A stretch of 64,000 bases of DNA, from positions 248,001-312,000 of the forward strand of contig CAWECB010000003.1 in NCBI GenBank assembly GCA_963807465.1. The letters run 5' to 3'. The notes beneath the pieces are model-generated. The model was not told the origin of the DNA. It did not search any database and was given only the letters and a program-made list of their open reading frames with translations. Position 1 is the stretch's first letter, and each line of letters starts with the position of its first letter. Shown one piece after another: positions 29,546 through 37,564 of this stretch. The stretch is from CAWECB01 sp963807465 (lineage in GTDB: Bacteria; Patescibacteriota; Minisyncoccia; Minisyncoccales; Minisyncoccaceae). The translations under genes were made by a program, and so were the position numbers.

Positions 29546-29977
29546 ATGGATGATTTCGACATACCAATTTTCAAAAAGGCTTATGATTTATATAAAACTT
29601 TCCATGGATACAGAAATCTTGTTCCTAAACAGGATCGCTTTACTGTTTTCGAACGTTGCGAGCAAACAATCCTCGACCTGATAGAGGACATTATAATGGC
29701 AAGTAGCCAAAAACAGTGGGAGAAAATGCCGACGCTTGAACGAGCCAGCCTCAAGCTCAACATGCTCAGAGTTTTTATCCGCCTCATGAAAGACGTCAAA
29801 GCTTTAGATGTTAAAAAATACATCACCCTCGAAAACATCGTTGATGAGATCGGCAGAATGGTCGGCGGCTGGATTCGTTCAACTAGCCGCCCAAATGAAA
29901 GGGGTATCCATTGCGGATATTCCCTTAAATTTAGAAACAGGAGAAACTTCGAGAGGAAGGCCGACGCCGAGCCGTAG
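29546..29977 (+). CDS. avd: DGR accessory variability determinant (Avd)
   Basis: Small helical protein that binds the reverse transcriptase and template RNA; characterised Avd forms a pentameric barrel. The 143 residues begin DDFDIPIFKKAYDLYKTFHG and contain CEQTILDLIEDIIMAS, KLNMLRVFIRLMKDVKAL and ITLENIVDEIGRMVGGW, the usual four-helix order. The true domain probably ends near GGWIRS. The last roughly 35 residues are atypical, and the final codons lie antisense to the TR (from 29947), so the 3' end may be displaced by an indel. It is divergent from the RT with no gap between start codons. Confidence 0.88.
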   Translation: MDDFDIPIFKKAYDLYKTFHGYRNLVPKQDRFTVFERCEQTILDLIEDIIMASSQKQWEKMPTLERASLKLNMLRVFIRLMKDVKALDVKKYITLENIVDEIGRMVGGWIRSTSRPNERGIHCGYSLKFRNRRNFERKADAEP

Positions 29978-30076
29978 TTCTCGTTGGCATTGTCGACCCA
30001 GTTCGTGTCGAACTTGACCTTGCCGTCGTTGAAGTTGAAGTAGGGCGCGTTCGAGAAGTCGCCATCCTCGTCAGGT
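29947..30076 (-). repeat. DGR template repeat (TR)
   Basis: On the - strand it reads as an Asn/Lys/Asp-rich version of the target C terminus (SNAPYFNFNDGKVKFDTNW). It contains seven AAC/AAT codons, six of which differ in the VR at adenines. It lies on the same strand as the RT, upstream of it, with the antisense of avd between them. Its 3' end overlaps the last 31 bases of the avd frame. Confidence 0.95.
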
Positions 30077-30375
30077 TGGATTGCCTTCGCCCATCCGAGC
30101 CACCAGACCTCGAGACTTACTTCCCGCTGGAAGCGGAACTATATCCTCTCGGCCTTGAATTTAATTTGGCGGCATCCAAAAAAGGAATCCGCACTGGGCG
30201 AAAGCAAGCAGTATCTCCTTTAAGGCAACACGCTCTTGAAAACCTTGGCCTTCAAGACTCTGGTTGTTTTTTCTCTTTAAGAGAGAGTTCGGCGACGGCA
30301 ATCCGTAAACTGCCGTGCATGAGCCTATACTCGGCCCTATTTTAGCACCCCCTCGTCCGGCCGCCAATACCGTTG
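30077..30375. other. Region upstream of the TR without a recognisable gene
   Basis: About 300 bases between TR and the next promoter. Short frames on both strands show no family features. The - strand transcript carrying the TR must start here or beyond; no convincing -35/-10 pair was found by eye. The sequence is moderately GC-rich and may hold remnants of a gene cut by the DGR. Confidence 0.5.
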
Positions 30376-30404
30376 TTGGATGTTAAAACAATTTAAGGTA
30401 TAAT
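30376..30404 (+). promoter_or_regulatory. Promoter of the SdpI-like gene
   Basis: TTGGAT at 30376-30381, 17-base spacer, TATAAT at 30399-30404. The ATG at 30433 gives a leader of about 20 bases. Confidence 0.7.
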
Positions 30405-30432
30405 CAAACAAGATTATAAACAGCCACAAACC

Positions 30433-31068
30433 ATGAAAAAGACAACGATTCTCGTATTCCTTCTCGTTCTTGCGTCCTTTGCCCTGGCTTTCTATTTCTA
30501 CCCCCTGATGCCGGACAAGATCGCTTCCCACTGGGGCGCGAACGGAAACGTCAACGGATACATGGGCAAGTTCTGGGGCCTGTTCCTGATACCCTTGATG
30601 ATGGTTCTTCTGGACATCCTGCTCTTCGTTTTTCCGAAGATAGACCCGGAGAAGAAGAACATTGAGAAGTTCGAGGGCACACTCGGCTGGTTCGTGGTCG
30701 TCTTCAATCTCTTCATCCTGTATATCTACAAGCTTACGATCTTCTGGAATCTCGGATACAGGTTCAATATGACCGCAGCCCTGATGCCCGCTTTCGCCGC
30801 CCTTTTCTACTTCGCCGGCATCCTCTTAGGGGAGGCGAAGAGGAACTACACCATAGGCATAAGGCTGCCGTGGACGCTGGCGAACGATACGGTCTGGGAT
30901 AAGACGAACAAGCTCGGAGAGAAGCTTTTCAAGCTGACGGCCATCATAACCCTCTTGGGGGTATTCGTCCCGCAGCACGCTTTCTTGTTCCTGTTCGTTC
31001 CCTTGATAGCAAGCATCGTTTACTTGGTCGTTTATTCCTATCTCGAATTCAGGAAGATATCAAAATAG
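30433..31068 (+). CDS. SdpI/DUF1648-family membrane protein
   Basis: The 211 residues begin with a membrane helix followed by the DUF1648 signature YPLMPDKIASHWGANGNVNGYMGK (Pro and HW..G residues kept). Several more helices follow and an SdpI-type C terminus with GIRLPWTLANDTVWDKTNKLG (family: R.PWTL.....W..TH). In Bacillus SdpI gives immunity to the SDP toxin, but most members are uncharacterised. Nothing nearby encodes such a toxin. It stands alone with its own promoter between the DGR and a toxin-antitoxin pair. Confidence 0.88.
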   Translation: MKKTTILVFLLVLASFALAFYFYPLMPDKIASHWGANGNVNGYMGKFWGLFLIPLMMVLLDILLFVFPKIDPEKKNIEKFEGTLGWFVVVFNLFILYIYKLTIFWNLGYRFNMTAALMPAFAALFYFAGILLGEAKRNYTIGIRLPWTLANDTVWDKTNKLGEKLFKLTAIITLLGVFVPQHAFLFLFVPLIASIVYLVVYSYLEFRKISK

Positions 31069-31072
31069 TGTA

Positions 31073-31101
31073 TTGACAAATAATTAAAAATGCAATACAG
31101 T
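31073..31101 (+). promoter_or_regulatory. Promoter of the relB-yafQ operon
   Basis: TTGACA at 31073-31078, 17-base spacer, TACAGT at 31096-31101. Additional TATAAT boxes at 31107-31112 and 31122-31127 overlap the antitoxin start. An autoregulatory operator is expected for this family but no clear palindrome was resolved. Confidence 0.65.
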
Positions 31102-31118
31102 ATGATTATAATTTAATA

Positions 31119-31415
31119 ATGTATAATATTATGATCGCTAAAAGTAGCGCACAAATACAAATTCGCATCGACTCTAAGACTAAAAACGAAGCAAAAAAGA
31201 TTTTAGACGGCTTGGGCATGGACATGAGCTCGGCAATCAAGATTTTCTTTAACCAGCTGATAAACGCTAAGAATTTTCCTTGCGAACTGAGGGACGAAAA
31301 CGGACTTACCCTGCGAAGCGCCGAAGCTTTGCGCGAAGCTATCGCAAGCGCTAAAAACAGCAACAAATCTTTTAAAAAGGGATCGGATCTCATTAGGGAC
31401 GCGCTAAGGGATTAG
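31119..31415 (+). CDS. RelB/DinJ-family antitoxin
   Basis: Ribbon-helix-helix antitoxin that neutralises the toxin of the next gene and represses the operon. The N-terminal part has QIQIRIDSKTKNEAKKILDGL and GMDMSSAIKIFFNQLINAKNFP, the RelB/DinJ signature (family: LGL..S.A...F..Q....G.PF). The 98-residue length is normal. An in-frame ATG at 31131 (MIAKSSAQIQIRID) is an equally likely start. The toxin gene follows after two bases, as usual for co-translated pairs. Confidence 0.9.
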   Translation: MYNIMIAKSSAQIQIRIDSKTKNEAKKILDGLGMDMSSAIKIFFNQLINAKNFPCELRDENGLTLRSAEALREAIASAKNSNKSFKKGSDLIRDALRD

Positions 31416-31417
31416 GT

Positions 31418-31684
31418 ATGTTTGTTTTAAAATATTCCAGCCGATTCAAAAAAGATTTGAAAGTTTATAAGCATGATAAAGACGTGCTTATCGAATTACA
31501 AAAAGTTTTGGACGCTTTAATTGGCGGGATAGGGATGCCGCTTAAAAATGGCGATCATCGCCTTACCGGAGAGCTTAAAGATTGTTTTGAGTGCCACGTA
31601 AAGCCGGACGTACTTCTTATCTACAAGAAAGAAAAATCAGAAATAGCTATACTAAGAATCGGTTCCCATTCAGAACTTTTCTAG
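31418..31684 (+). CDS. YafQ-family mRNA interferase toxin
   Basis: Ribosome-dependent endoribonuclease of the RelE superfamily. The 88 residues include SSRFKKDLKVYKHDKD, LKNGDHRLTGELKDCFECHV, KPDVLLIYKKEK, and the C-terminal IGSHSELF, all YafQ hallmarks. Positions equivalent to the catalytic His residues (HRLTG, ECHV, GSHSEL) are kept, so the toxin looks active. It is paired with the RelB/DinJ-type antitoxin. Confidence 0.92.
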   Translation: MFVLKYSSRFKKDLKVYKHDKDVLIELQKVLDALIGGIGMPLKNGDHRLTGELKDCFECHVKPDVLLIYKKEKSEIAILRIGSHSELF

Positions 31685-31719
31685 CATACATGTTCTTTAT
31701 CGGAAATGAGTTTGTGTAT

Positions 31720-31747
31720 TTGACAAAAATCGTTGTCAGGATAGAAT
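31720..31747 (+). promoter_or_regulatory. groESL promoter (TTGACA-N16-TAGAAT)
   Basis: TTGACA at 31720-31725 and TAGAAT at 31742-31747. The leader to the groES ATG is about 40 bases. No CIRCE element (TTAGCACTC-type inverted repeat) was found. Confidence 0.7.
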
Positions 31748-31794
31748 AGATGGCAGTCGAAGATAAAGAGTGATAATAATAATTTAAACATAAT

Positions 31795-32085
31795 ATGAAG
31801 ATAAAACCATTGTCGAACAACATCATAATCGAGCCCATTAAAGAATTGGAAAAGACCAAAGGGGGAATACTCCTTCCCCAGTCGTCCGAAAAGGAAAAAC
31901 CCCATCAGGGGAAAGTGGCATTCGTCGGCCCGGGAAAGAGGAATTCGCAGGGGAAAGTCATTCCCATGGACGTGAAGAAGGGAGATATCGTCCTGTTCAA
32001 CAAATACGGCCCGCATGAGATCAAGATAGGAGAAAAGGAGTACCTTGTCGCTAATGAAAGCGACATATTGGCGATTATCGAATAA
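31795..32085 (+). CDS. groES: Co-chaperonin GroES
   Basis: Heptameric lid of the GroEL folding chamber. The 96 residues start MKIKPLSNNIIIEPIKE, contain the mobile loop TKGGILLPQSSEKEKPHQG, and the core GDIVLFNKYGPHEIKIGEKEYLV. Length and spacing to groEL (11 bases) are standard. Confidence 0.96.
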   Translation: MKIKPLSNNIIIEPIKELEKTKGGILLPQSSEKEKPHQGKVAFVGPGKRNSQGKVIPMDVKKGDIVLFNKYGPHEIKIGEKEYLVANESDILAIIE

Positions 32086-32096
32086 ATCTTAAACAT

Positions 32097-33716
32097 ATGG
32101 CAAAACAAATATTCTATTCAGAAGAAGCGAGGAGCAAACTGAAAGCCGGCGTCGACAAATTGGCCGATGCGGTGACGATCACCCTGGGACCCAAAGGCAG
32201 GAATGTGGTCTTGGAAGAGTCCTTCGGCTCTCCGACGATAACGAACGACGGGGTTACGATCGCCAAGGCGATCGAACTCGAAGACAAGGCCGAGAACATC
32301 GGAGCCGCCATCGTGAAACAGGTTGCCGAGAAAGCCAATGACGTCGCCGGAGATGGGACGACTACAGCCACACTATTGGCCCAGTCTTTCATCCGTGAAG
32401 GATTGAAAAATGTAACTGCCGGCGCCAATCCTTTGGCCATCAAGAGGGGAATGGAAAAGGCTTGCGAGGCGGTGGTAAATGAAATCAAGAAGACTTCGAA
32501 GAAAATATCGACCGAGGCGGAGATGGCGCAGGTGGCTACGATATCAGCCGAAGACGAGGGCTTAGGAATGCTGATAGCTAAAACGATTACGGAAATAGGT
32601 AAAGACGGGGTCATTACGATAGAAGAATCCAAGACATTGGGCATTGAAAAAGAAGTAGTGAAAGGAATGCAGTTCAACGAAGGATACGTTTCTCCTTATA
32701 TGGTTTCGGATACGGAAAGGATGGAAGCCAAACTGGAAGAGCCCTACATTCTGATTACCGACAGGAAGATAACCTCGATACAAGAGATTGTTCCCATTTT
32801 GGAGAAGATAGTCGGCACGGGCAAGAAGGACATCCTAATAGTTTCGGACGGTTTGGAGGGCGATGCTTTGACGACTTTAATCGTCAACAAAATTAGGGGT
32901 GCCTTTAATGCGGTTGCGATCAAAGCTCCGGGATATGGAGACAGGAAAAAAGAAATGCTTGAAGATATCGCCGTCGTTACCGGAGGAACCGTTATTTCCG
33001 AGGAAACGGGAATGAAGATGGAAAGCATAGACCTCGAACACCTGGGAAGGGCGAGGAAAATAATTTGTACCAAAGAAAATACGACCATCATCGAGGGAAA
33101 AGGCAAGAAGGTGGAAATAGACAAAAGGATAAAGCAGATAAGGGCACAGATAGGTAAGGCCGATTCGAGTTTCGACAAGGAAAAATTCCAAGAGAGACTA
33201 GCTAAGCTTTCCGGAGGCGTAGCCGTAATCAAAGTCGGAGCCGCGACCGAAGTCGAGCAGAAAGCAAAAAAGCACAAGACCGAAGACGCTTTGGCCGCTA
33301 CAAGGGCCGCTATTGAAGAAGGAATCGTTCCTGGGGGAGGCGTAGCCCTATTAAGGTGCCAGAAAATTTTGGAAGATTTGAAAATTAAGGGAGAGGACAA
33401 GGTCGGATTGGAAATCGTCAAAAGGGCATTGGAAGACCCCATAAGGAAGATTGCCGACAATGCCGGAAAGGACGGAGCGGTTGTCGCTTCCGAAGTTAAG
33501 AATCTTCCTTTTAATCATGGGTATAATGCTTTGGCCGATAGGTACGAGGACATGATAGGAGCAGGGATAGTCGACCCGGCTAAAGTCGTGAGGTCGTGCA
33601 TAGAGAACGCCCTGTCAGCCGCTTCGATGCTTTTGACGACTGAATGCATAGTCGTCGACAAGCCGGAAGAGAAGAAGGAGAATCCAGCGATGGGGAATAT
33701 GGGAGGAATGTACTAG
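32097..33716 (+). CDS. groEL: Chaperonin GroEL
   Basis: ATP-driven folding chamber. The 539 residues are in one frame, with VTLGPKGRNVVLE-type ITLGPKGRNVVLEESFGSP, the ATP-binding GDGTTTATLLAQ, and the family signature AAIEEGIVPGGGVAL. The C terminus ends GNMGGMY, a short Gly/Met tail. It forms the groES-groEL operon under one promoter. Confidence 0.98.
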   Translation: MAKQIFYSEEARSKLKAGVDKLADAVTITLGPKGRNVVLEESFGSPTITNDGVTIAKAIELEDKAENIGAAIVKQVAEKANDVAGDGTTTATLLAQSFIREGLKNVTAGANPLAIKRGMEKACEAVVNEIKKTSKKISTEAEMAQVATISAEDEGLGMLIAKTITEIGKDGVITIEESKTLGIEKEVVKGMQFNEGYVSPYMVSDTERMEAKLEEPYILITDRKITSIQEIVPILEKIVGTGKKDILIVSDGLEGDALTTLIVNKIRGAFNAVAIKAPGYGDRKKEMLEDIAVVTGGTVISEETGMKMESIDLEHLGRARKIICTKENTTIIEGKGKKVEIDKRIKQIRAQIGKADSSFDKEKFQERLAKLSGGVAVIKVGAATEVEQKAKKHKTEDALAATRAAIEEGIVPGGGVALLRCQKILEDLKIKGEDKVGLEIVKRALEDPIRKIADNAGKDGAVVASEVKNLPFNHGYNALADRYEDMIGAGIVDPAKVVRSCIENALSAASMLLTTECIVVDKPEEKKENPAMGNMGGMY

Positions 33717-33725
33717 AGAATGGAA

Positions 33726-33747
33726 CGGGGCTTCGGCCCTGTTTTTG
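33726..33747 (+). terminator. Terminator after groEL
   Basis: CGGGGC, TTCG tetraloop, GCCCTG, then TTTTT. Confidence 0.75.
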
Positions 33748-33806
33748 CTTCCTTGTTTTTAGCTTTGTTTTTTGATACAATTTGGATATAAGAATAAGTT
33801 TTTCCT

Positions 33807-34373
33807 ATGGAATCTACATACATCATTTCCGGAATCATTGCCCTTTTCTTCCTTTTCATACTGGGCAACTATATTACTATCTTAAACGTTAGGAACCAGA
33901 CTAAAAAGGCTTGGGACGATTTTGAGGAGCAGTTCGTGAAGAAAATTAGGGTAGCGACGGAGATTATCAAGGAGGTAATGCAATACGCCGCCTACGAAAA
34001 AGATCTGGTCGGGGAAATACTCAAAGCCAGGAAGAAGGCTGAAGAGGCTACAACCTTTGAAGAAAAAAAAGAGGCGGGAAACATATTGTCAATGATCCTA
34101 AAGTCGGTATTTGCTGTTTCCGAAAAGTATCCTGGACTAAAAGCCTCAAGGAGGTTTATGGAACTAAAAAAACAATTGGAAGAAATAGAAGAAGGAATAG
34201 AATCGGCAAAGAAAATATATTTGGAAAGCCTTGATACTTTAAAGAAGTTATCAAAGAAAAGACCTTTTTCAACGATACTGTCTTTTTTCAAGAAGGAAAA
34301 AGAAGGGGAAGCTGTTGACGAAAAACCAAAAAAGGTTAAGGTTAATAGAATCAGTAAGAATAAAAATAAATAA
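33807..34373 (+). CDS. LemA-family membrane protein (divergent paralogue)
   Basis: The 188 residues comprise one N-terminal membrane helix (IISGIIALFFLFILGNYITI) and a helical LemA-like domain (NVRNQTKKAWDDFEEQFVKK; LKASRRFMELKKQLEEIEEGI). It lacks the highly conserved RRYDLIPNLV segment of typical LemA and has a Lys-rich tail, so it is a diverged copy. It is immediately upstream of the canonical lemA and probably shares its transcript. A TGATACAAT extended -10 lies at 33773-33781, about 25 bases before the ATG. Function unknown. Confidence 0.78.
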   Translation: MESTYIISGIIALFFLFILGNYITILNVRNQTKKAWDDFEEQFVKKIRVATEIIKEVMQYAAYEKDLVGEILKARKKAEEATTFEEKKEAGNILSMILKSVFAVSEKYPGLKASRRFMELKKQLEEIEEGIESAKKIYLESLDTLKKLSKKRPFSTILSFFKKEKEGEAVDEKPKKVKVNRISKNKNK

Positions 34374-34374
34374 T

Positions 34375-34923
34375 ATGATAGTCCAAATAATATTCGCCAT
34401 CGTCGTCCTCGCCCTCTTATACATAATCGCCGTATACAACGGCCTCGTGACACTGAGGAACAGAACCAGAGAAGCATGGTCGGACATAGATGTGCAATTG
34501 AAGAGAAGGTACGACCTCATCCCCAACCTTGTCGAAACAGTAAAAGGATATGCGGCCCACGAGCAGGGAACGTTTGAAAAGGTGGTCCAGGCGAGGAATG
34601 CGGCCATGTCAGCCAAGGGGTTAAAGGAAAAAGGCGAGGCGGAGAACATACTTTCCGGAACCCTGAAGAGCCTTTTTGCATTATCCGAGAATTATCCCGA
34701 ATTGAAAGCCTCAACGAACTTTCTTGAATTGCAGAATGAATTGACCGATACTGAAGACAAGATCCAAGCCGCAAGGAGGTTCTATAACGGCAATGTTCTC
34801 GAGTTCAACACCAACCTCCAGACATTTCCTTCCAACAGTATAGCCGGGATGTTCGGATTCAAGGCTTCGGAGTTCTTCGAAACCGGAGAAGGGGAGAAAT
34901 CGGCGCCGAAGGTAAGCTTTTAA
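34375..34923 (+). CDS. lemA: LemA family protein
   Basis: Membrane protein with a single N-terminal helix (MIVQIIFAIVVLALLYIIAV) and a cytoplasmic or external four-helix domain. Family blocks are NGLVTLRNRTREAWSDIDVQLKRRYDLIPNLVETVKGYAAHE and YPELKASTNFLELQNEL. The 183-residue length is typical. The ATG at 34375 is two bases after the previous gene. LemA is commonly next to HtpX or other membrane-stress genes, as here. Confidence 0.92.
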   Translation: MIVQIIFAIVVLALLYIIAVYNGLVTLRNRTREAWSDIDVQLKRRYDLIPNLVETVKGYAAHEQGTFEKVVQARNAAMSAKGLKEKGEAENILSGTLKSLFALSENYPELKASTNFLELQNELTDTEDKIQAARRFYNGNVLEFNTNLQTFPSNSIAGMFGFKASEFFETGEGEKSAPKVSF

Positions 34924-34943
34924 CAGATTAACAGAACGAAAAA

Positions 34944-35051
34944 ATGAAAAACTACAAGAAGAAAATCATTACCCAAAGGAAGAAAGCCAGGAAGAAACTG
35001 AGCAAACTCTCAGAAAGGGACAAGAAGAGGCTCGGCATACTTAAGAAGTAA
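34944..35051 (+). CDS. Very small basic protein (35 residues)
   Basis: An ATG-initiated frame encodes MKNYKKKIITQRKKARKKL and then SKLSERDKKRLGILKK. It sits between lemA and htpX with only short gaps on either side (20 and 5 bases), which favours a real gene in the operon. It is extremely rich in Lys and Arg and may bind nucleic acid. No family is recognised. Confidence 0.5.
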   Translation: MKNYKKKIITQRKKARKKLSKLSERDKKRLGILKK

Positions 35052-35056
35052 TTCCT

Positions 35057-35962
35057 ATGGCCACTTTGTATAATATAGCAGACTCTAATGTCAGAAAGAC
35101 CTGGTTTTTGATAACCTTTTTTCTGGTTTTCGTGATTTTAATAGGCTGGTTCTTCAGCTATGTCTTAGGCAATCAGGCAATATTGTACATTGCCGTTGTC
35201 TTCAGCGTCTTAACCAGCGTTTCTTCTTACTGGTATTCGGATAAAATCGTATTGGCTTCGACCAATGCCACGCCGATCGAAAAGAGCGACAATCCAGAGC
35301 TGTACAGGATTGTTGAGAATCTCTGCATCACGGCTGGCCTGCCCGTGCCGAAGATTTATATCTTGAACGAAGCCCAGCCTAATGCCTTTGCCACTGGCCG
35401 TGACGAGAAGCACGCCGTAGTCGTTGTGACCAAGGGGCTCTTGGCAAAACTGGAAAAGAACGAAATTGAAGGGGTAATCGCCCACGAGCTTTCCCATATC
35501 AGGAATAAGGATATGCTTTTGGAAACCGTTGTCGTCGTTCTGGCTGGAGTCATTGCCATCGTATCCAATCTTTTCATAAGAATGAGTTTCTTCGGAGGAG
35601 AGAAAAGGGATAACGACAAGAATTCGGGGCTAGAAATAATTTTCATCATTCTTGCCGTAGTTGCCGCGATTTTAGCTCCCATAGCCGCTACGATAATCCA
35701 ATTGGCCGTTTCAAGGAACAGGGAATTTTTAGCCGATGCTTCGGGGGCACTTTTGACAAGGTATCCCGAAGGGTTAGCGAGTGCCTTGGAAAAGATTTCT
35801 TCCGATTCTAGCTTATTGAGGAAAGCCAGCAGCTCGAATGCCCACCTTTTCATCGCTTCTCCATTCAGGGGAAAGCAGGCCACGAGCTGGTTCAACAAAT
35901 TATTTATGACTCATCCGCCGGTGGAAGAAAGGATAGCTGCCTTAAGAGGTATGAAGGTTTAA
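35057..35962 (+). CDS. htpX: Membrane zinc metalloprotease HtpX
   Basis: M48 endopeptidase that degrades damaged membrane proteins. The 301 residues have two N-terminal and two central membrane helices. The zinc motif HELSH is at residues 143-147 (GVIAHELSHIRNKDML), and the third ligand Glu follows in NREFLADASGALLTRYPEGLA. The C-terminal FMTHPPVEERIAAL is a family signature. It is the last gene of the LemA-LemA-small protein-HtpX cluster. Confidence 0.96.
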   Translation: MATLYNIADSNVRKTWFLITFFLVFVILIGWFFSYVLGNQAILYIAVVFSVLTSVSSYWYSDKIVLASTNATPIEKSDNPELYRIVENLCITAGLPVPKIYILNEAQPNAFATGRDEKHAVVVVTKGLLAKLEKNEIEGVIAHELSHIRNKDMLLETVVVVLAGVIAIVSNLFIRMSFFGGEKRDNDKNSGLEIIFIILAVVAAILAPIAATIIQLAVSRNREFLADASGALLTRYPEGLASALEKISSDSSLLRKASSSNAHLFIASPFRGKQATSWFNKLFMTHPPVEERIAALRGMKV

Positions 35963-35965
35963 TAC

Positions 35966-36053
<88 letters not shown>

Positions 36054-36087
36054 GATTGGCAACTTTAAACACAAACTTAATTTAACT

Positions 36088-36699
36088 ATGAACATTGCTT
36101 TTATTTTCTCCCTGCTCAGTTTTCTCGCATACCTCAGTGGAAGCGGTGTCTTGCTTTGTTTGCACATCAAGCCAACAGAATATCATCCTATACGACACGC
36201 AGTAAGCGATTATGGTGTCGGAAATACGCAGCGTCTGTTCAATATCTACCTCTGGCTTGCCAGTCTTGGCGCATTTGCTCTAGCCGTTGCCTTAATGGTT
36301 GGATTGGAAGCACCTCCTGTCCCGCAACGAGCAATCATTTTCCTTTTACTTTTGGTCGGGGTTCGTATTTGCGTGTCCCTATTCCCAACTGATCTGGAAG
36401 GACAACCTCTTACTCGAACAGGTATTTTGCATTATATTTTTGCGATCTTATCAATAGGGCTTGTTTATTCGATTATGGCCCAGCTCACGCCATTTTTTCA
36501 AATGAGACCTGATTGGCAATCAGTAAACAGCGTCTTGAAGGTGCTTTTAACCATCGCCACGCCGGCCCTCATTGCGATTGTCATCACTATGTGGAAGCCA
36601 TTACGGAATATCTTTGGTTTGTTTGAGAGGCTGTTTGTTATAACTACCACTTTATGGTTCCTTGTTGTGAGTATATTTTTGTCTATCTCTATACATTAG
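36088..36699 (+). CDS. DUF998-family membrane protein
   Basis: The 203 residues have about six hydrophobic helices. YHPIRHAVSDYGVG after the first helix and RICVSLFPTDLEGQPLTRTG in the middle are typical of DUF998 proteins, whose function is unknown. The ATG at 36088 is chosen because the frame upstream runs through the tRNA. Codon use (more CTT, GTT, TGT) differs somewhat from the neighbours, so this gene may be acquired. Confidence 0.75.
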   Translation: MNIAFIFSLLSFLAYLSGSGVLLCLHIKPTEYHPIRHAVSDYGVGNTQRLFNIYLWLASLGAFALAVALMVGLEAPPVPQRAIIFLLLLVGVRICVSLFPTDLEGQPLTRTGILHYIFAILSIGLVYSIMAQLTPFFQMRPDWQSVNSVLKVLLTIATPALIAIVITMWKPLRNIFGLFERLFVITTTLWFLVVSIFLSISIH

Positions 36700-36830
36700 G
36701 AATGGAAAGTTCGTCGTCAGTGGTTCGATGAACAAAAAGCAGAAATCGGGACATCGTCACCGCATAATGCCCTTTTATAAAAAGGAAAATATTGATATAA
36801 TATATTCGTATCAATAAATAAAAACAAGGC

Positions 36831-36992
36831 ATGGAAAAATTCAGCCAGAAAACGGAAGAAACAGTTCTCATAATAACGGCTTTTTTCGTTCTCATCTCTT
36901 CAATGCTAAACGCCATGGTTTCCGCCGTCATAGCGGTCGCAAGCCTTCTCATCTTTTTCGCATACAATTTTACTACGAATAAAAAAGCATGA
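36831..36992 (+). CDS. Small two-helix membrane protein
   Basis: A 53-residue protein beginning MEKFSQKTEETVLIITAFFV, with two hydrophobic stretches separated by LNAMVS, and a short basic tail. Its TGA overlaps the ATG of the next gene (ATGA), so translation is coupled. An extended -10 (TGATATAAT) lies at 36793-36801. Function unknown. Confidence 0.6.
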   Translation: MEKFSQKTEETVLIITAFFVLISSMLNAMVSAVIAVASLLIFFAYNFTTNKKA

Positions 36993-37522
36993 TTTTCGTA
37001 ACAGGCAATCATCAAAAACTCAAGGAGTTTGAAGAGATTTTAGGGATGAAACTCGAACATAAGGATTTGGATTTGGATGAGATACAATCAGTCGAGGTTG
37101 AAGAAGTGGCTAAGCACAAGGCCAGGCAGGCTTTTGAAATCTTAAAGGAGCCAGCGGTAGTCGAAGATACGGGATTATATTTCGAAGAGCTTAACGGATT
37201 GCCCGGGGCTCTCATAAAATTTTTTATTAAAAAGCTTTCTCTCGATCGGATTTGCGAATTGATTAAAGAAAATCGTAAGGCTTTGGCGAGAACCGCCATC
37301 GCATATTTCGACGGCAAAAAGATGAAAGTGTTTGTTGGGGAGACAAGGGGGGAGATAAGCGGCAAGCCTAAAGGCAGTAACGGTTTCGGCTGGGATCCTA
37401 TTTTCATCCCCGAGGGATATGACAGGACTTTTGCCGAACTGACCGATGAAGAGAAGGTTTCCAAATTCATGAGAAAGGAAGCCATAAGGAAATTAAAAGA
37501 GTTTATTTCTATTGACAAATAA
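36989..37522 (+). CDS. rdgB: RdgB/HAM1-family non-canonical purine NTP pyrophosphatase
   Basis: Removes ITP, dITP and XTP from the nucleotide pool. The 177 residues start with MIFVTGNHQKLKEFEEIL (family: TGN..K..E), then VVEDTGLYFEELNGLPGALI and GKPKGSNGFGWDPIFIP, the substrate-binding blocks. The short IPEGYDRTFAELTDEEK form is closer to archaeal/eukaryotic HAM1 members. It is coupled to the small membrane protein before it. Confidence 0.93.
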   Translation: MIFVTGNHQKLKEFEEILGMKLEHKDLDLDEIQSVEVEEVAKHKARQAFEILKEPAVVEDTGLYFEELNGLPGALIKFFIKKLSLDRICELIKENRKALARTAIAYFDGKKMKVFVGETRGEISGKPKGSNGFGWDPIFIPEGYDRTFAELTDEEKVSKFMRKEAIRKLKEFISIDK

Positions 37523-37539
37523 ACGATATGTTCTATACT
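37512..37539 (+). promoter_or_regulatory. Promoter (TTGACA-N16-TATACT) of the gene at 37565
   Basis: TTGACA at 37512-37517 overlaps the rdgB stop; TATACT is at 37534-37539. The leader to the ATG at 37565 would be about 19 bases. Confidence 0.7.
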
Positions 37540-37564
37540 AAAAGTAGAAATTTTAGTGATACTT

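Noticed and set aside
29808..30017. Short + strand frame overlapping avd and TR
   Set aside because: It contains a protein-like stretch (QLAAQMKGVSIADIPLNLE), but has no start site or homology I can support; it may instead reflect an indel near the avd end.
31748..31794. CIRCE heat-shock operator before groES
   Set aside because: No TTAGCACTC/GAGTGCTAA-type repeat is present.
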